Positions 60,478 through 64,000 of a DNA stretch of 64,000 nucleotides are shown piece by piece. The notes beneath the pieces were generated by a model, which worked only from the letters and a program-made list of their open reading frames with translations, ran no database searches and had not been told where the DNA came from. Position 1 is the first letter of the stretch. Each line of letters begins with the position of its first letter. Both the position numbers and the translations under genes were made by a program. Origin of the DNA: Odontocerum albicorne (lineage: Eukaryota; Arthropoda; Insecta; Trichoptera; Odontoceridae); NCBI GenBank assembly GCA_949825065.1, contig OX463839.1, positions 26,397,734 through 26,461,733 on the forward strand. Direction: 5' to 3'.

Positions 60478-60702
60478 AAGTTGCATAAGGTCTTTTGGAG
60501 TGTTGTATCACGTAGTTTGGCTTATAGTACCGACGTTTAAAAAGGTTGCTGTTTTCAATTTAAGGGCTTGTTTGTAGTCAACTTTATCAAGTTACTTGCG
60601 AAATTGACTATACATAAGCCCTTAAGATGAAAACTGCAACATTTTTGAAATTTCGTACACTCGTAAAGACCTTATACAACTGAATAAATCAGCTTTAATG
60701 CC
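60478..60702. repeat. Long imperfect inverted repeat (fold-back)
   Basis: The inner arms 60,545-60,581 and 60,604-60,640 pair at 31 of 37 positions around a 22-nt loop. Outer segments also pair (agttgcataaggtctttt near 60,478 with the complement of aaagaccttatacaac near 60,665-60,681). The left arm carries about 20 extra bases. It may be a MITE, a fold-back element or a hairpin-RNA source. Confidence 0.7.
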
Positions 60703-61384
60703 CTGAAGGTCACTTTTCTAAAATATCTAACCGTGCTGAATAGCATTGGTATAATAAGTACATTGTGATAAAAACAGAGTATTTTATATAATATAAATTA
60801 TTCTCAATTTAATCAACGGAAAAGTCACAGGTGCTGAGTGAAGGTAGAATGAAGAAGAAATAGGAAAAAAAGTAATATTAGAGTGCTCATTAAATATTAA
60901 AGCCGTCGACTAACCGGCAAAAATGGCGAAGGTCATTTTAATAGCAGGATCAGGAAACAATTTGATGGAGTCAAATTGTTGAAGCTTTGTTCGAGATGTA
61001 AATTCATTTTAAAATGTTTTACAAAATATCTTCACATTTATGAAAAAACCTGTAATTTTGGAATTGATATTAAATTTTCGTCCTAATAGAGTTTATAATA
61101 TTGAATTTTTTTCTCATTTTTTCATTTATCTGATTTTATTCATAAAATCGTAATGTTATGAAAATGATTTAGTCTTTGACGCCTTGAAGTATCGAAAAAC
61201 CCTAAGAACACCTTGATGACTTTTCGTGTAAAGACATTTTTAAGAAACAAGCATAACATCACGCCATTTCTCGCCATACTTTTTTATCTCGACATACATA
61301 TTTCAGCCCTTCAAAATTAATACATCTTCTCACACAACTCTTAGTTTTTGTCTCACTTTTTACTTTTCCTTTTTTTTCAAAATG
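60703..61384. other. Non-coding, no gene recognised
   Basis: An 8-bp inverted repeat (caatttga...tcaaattg) lies near 60,957-60,977. No coding evidence. Confidence 0.5.
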
Positions 61385-62970
61385 CCATTTACTTGATCCA
61401 ATTCTACTTTCATTGATCTTCCTCTACCATGCTTTTCACTCACATTTGAACTGTAACTTTGTTTTAATAGTCAACATCCATCTTTATTTATTCGTACTAT
61501 ATGCCCAAACTATCTCAGAGTGTGCTTTTCAATCTTACTCAACACATTTGCCTTACGTTCATATTCATACCTTATTACTTTATTCCATATTCTGCTATAA
61601 ATTATCACCTCTTTTCCATTTTTTCCTCTCTACGTTTCCCTCCCATACAACAAATTTGGTATTAGAATACATTCGTGGATACTATATTAGCAGATGTTGA
61701 TACTGTCAGGCTCAAGTTAATATATTAGTGTTCCGTTGACTCTGTTTCATATCGATACACGCCATTCAATATCAGTAGTAATTCTTCCATAATCTGAGAA
61801 AATATTACCTTAGTAGTAGAATTCGTTAATGTACTCGAATCATTCATTGCTTTATCACCTTGACTTGGAATTTCGCAACATTCATTATCAGATGTTTCTT
61901 TTCACATCTCTTACACAATTTACTTACCAAACTCTGTAATTCATCTTGATTCTTCCTTACCACTACGATATCATCAGCATACAGTAAACCGCGTATATAT
62001 CCGTTCCAACAAAAATATTTCATAATTTCTTTCACATTTATGCCCAACGTTCTGCCGTCATCATATTTAAGTTTTTTTATTTTTTTCCTCAACCAATCGT
62101 TTTTATGAATTTTTCGTTATTTTTACTATCTCTTTATTTTCCTTGATTCATCACAGTTTTCTATTCTCGCTTGGATAAATACACCCATGCTCTTCTTTCC
62201 TTTCACACAGTCCTTTACTTCCTTCTTCCACCATGCAACCTCTTCCTTATATCCAACTTTCACCGTGCCACAGATATATTTTGCTGTGGCCATCAATACA
62301 TGTTTATTCATCTTCAATATTCAGTGCAGTATATTTTATTTAATTCTGAAAGCCTGAGTAGCCCCGTTTGGTTTGATGATTTGGTACATTGCTGAGTTGG
62401 TCAATCTCAAAACTCGACCTCTAAGTTAAGGAATAGCATCGTTAACATAGAGCTCAGATGTATAAACAAAATTATTTTCTTAACTGGTGTAATTAATTTA
62501 CTTAAGTGATTAATTTTCTAAACACGATTTTTTTACTATATCCTATATTAAAAATTGTAAATTTTCAGGCATCTGGCAGTTTCTAGGTATCGGAATTTTA
62601 TTTTACCTTAGTCACTTCCTTGAAATATCTGTTTTTTATGTATCCACTTTACAAAACCGCTTTAGATTGAATCCACTGTAGTGGTTTATAAAGATTGTGT
62701 ACTTTCTGCAGTGTTATATGTGCATCTGTAATGAAAAGTGTGGAGCGACTTTTTATAATTCTAAACAACTTTAAGGATAATAATAACATCTATTGCACGT
62801 AAGATTTTCTATAGTCATTCTTCATACCCCTTTCTTTGCCTCACCTTGCAGTTTCTCACATTTAAGAGAAATATTTATTTTGCCCAGCACTAGACAATGG
62901 TCTGAGCTGATATATACTCGTACTTCTCTAACTCTCTTTTATCAGAAGTGATCTTTTGCCGTTATGAATC
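61385..62970 (-). pseudogene. LINE remnant: endonuclease end, linker, reverse transcriptase YADD and C-terminus
   Basis: On the minus strand the domains come in the right order with large losses. They are an endonuclease end SSDHCLVLGKINI (about 62,915-62,870); a linker EEVAWWKKEVKDCVKGKK (about 62,255-62,200); an RT palm fragment GLLYADDIVVVRKNQDELQS with the catalytic YADD and a downstream NVAKF (62,092-61,844); then LIPNLLYGRET (about 61,665-61,630), TLR-stop-FGHIVRI (about 61,525-61,490) and a Gly/Arg-rich piece with LDQVNG (about 61,425-61,390). The RT fingers and first palm Asp are missing between linker and YADD. It is an old, internally deleted copy that would have copied RNA into DNA at a nicked target when intact. 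Confidence 0.7.
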
Positions 62971-64000
62971 CACGCACGCAAATTCATCTAGTTTTTTCCG
63001 TGTAAACATATGATTTCTTTTGTGGTACGTGTCTTAATAATAGTTTTGTTAGTTCAAATAAATACAACAGATATTCCTCCCAGATACTGAAAATTTGATT
63101 ATATTTTCTGTATACAGATTGATATGAAATAAATGTTCCAATTTTAGCCAGTGAATATGCAACCCTTATCAGTACTCTTACATGAATAACAGCAAAGTAT
63201 TCGTTCATAAGACGAGCATATAAAAATGTCCAAATTAATATTTGCATGGCTGCAAGCATAAAAGAACTTTCATTTCCTTTAATCATATTAAGGCAGTGTC
63301 ACATGTTATGAAGCGTGTGATACAATTATTGAGGTCCGTGCACACTGTCATCCTGACATGACGTGTGAGCCTCTGTTAAACCGCGTTAACATCTCAATGT
63401 CAGGGAAATTTACCCGGTACGGTGATTTTAGTGTTTTTAGGGGGAGTAAATTTCAATGTGACAAAACTATTTTTTATTTTAAAATAAAATCCTCAAATCA
63501 CAAAATGTTGACTTATATTTAAGAGCTTATGTTGACTTATATTTAAAAAAATGGCTAAATTTGATAACGCAGTTATTTATTTTATTTTACCAAATTATTT
63601 AAGTTGTTTATTAGGAAATTTATTATTTCTTGAATCTTAGAAAAGATGTTTTATTTTATATTCATCGCTGTTTTGTTAAAAGTGGGGAGTAAAAAATAAA
63701 AATAAGTGATTTTTTTTAATATTTTGTACTCACCACTGTTTTAACAAAACAGTGGTGAAAAAAAAAGTTAATGAGTCTTTTATGTATTATATTAAAAATT
63801 AGGAAACTATTTGGTTACAATATTTTCCCCTAAACCCATTCATTTTCTTTCAATTACATCATATTTATTAATGGTAAAATTAGTATTGTCAAAAAAATGT
63901 AAACAATATTCGACTTTTAAAACATTTTTTGTTCAAAGTAACAATTTAATTAATAACGTGTTCATTCATATACTGATTTTTTAAATATTGATTAGGTGTT
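62971..64000. other. Non-coding right edge with a perfect hairpin
   Basis: No gene recognised. The minus-strand open frame 62,984-63,286 borders the LINE remnant and may be part of it, but its translation shows no clear endonuclease motif. Confidence 0.45.
63731..63757. repeat. Perfect 12-bp inverted repeat, 3-nt loop
   Basis: caccactgtttt-aac-aaaacagtggtg. A related, imperfect motif (cgctgttttgttaaaagtgg) sits about 60 bp upstream, so this may be part of a small palindromic repeat. Confidence 0.85.

Noticed and set aside
62984..63286. Minus-strand 100-residue frame upstream of the LINE remnant
   Set aside because: It might belong to the LINE, but no endonuclease motif is visible, so it is not called.

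Overview
This is a eukaryotic, AT-rich window (roughly 70% A+T or more by eye), almost certainly from an insect. The evidence is one intact intron-containing cuticular protein gene with a Rebers-Riddiford chitin-binding domain, an arthropod-style TATA/initiator promoter, tRNA-derived SINE-like repeats, and remnants of LINEs, a hAT transposon and a second DNA transposon. One LINE C-terminal tail and a SINE tail resemble families I associate with Lepidoptera. That placement is from memory and is only moderately likely.

Layout. 1-19,697: one uninterrupted satellite array of about 114 head-to-tail monomers (170 or 175 bp, mean 173 bp) that runs off the left edge and ends in a decayed monomer. It has a mosaic higher-order structure made by block duplications. 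19,698-40,800: gene-poor DNA with TE debris. This includes a hAT transposase remnant (24.4-25.1 kb), a 2.57-kb DNA transposon with 34-bp inverted terminal repeats and a broken but nearly full-length transposase-like gene (27,076-29,649), a 5'-truncated LINE (34.5-35.2 kb), three SINE copies (37.9-39.3 kb) and several small tandem duplications. 39,850-40,049 is exactly 200 N, a scaffolding gap, so the linkage of the satellite to the gene rests on scaffolding.

40,806-about 51,600: the only convincing intact gene, on the plus strand. It has a TATA box, a 5' UTR of about 240 nt without ATG, and four coding exons (41,080-41,103; 44,704-44,789; 49,237-49,515; 50,471-50,708). These join in frame to a 208-residue secreted RR-1-type cuticular protein. 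Intron 1 holds a 240-bp (TA)n tract abutting a SINE/LINE tail, plus tandem duplications.

51,600-64,000: intergenic DNA with three LINE remnants (about 52.0-52.5, 57.6-57.8 and 61.4-63.0 kb), a possible second TATA promoter (56.9 kb), an isolated CpG-rich island (59.1-59.3 kb), a long imperfect inverted repeat (60.5-60.7 kb) and a perfect 12-bp hairpin (63.7 kb). No rRNA gene, functional tRNA gene or CRISPR array was found. Most long open frames in the window are chance or TE debris.
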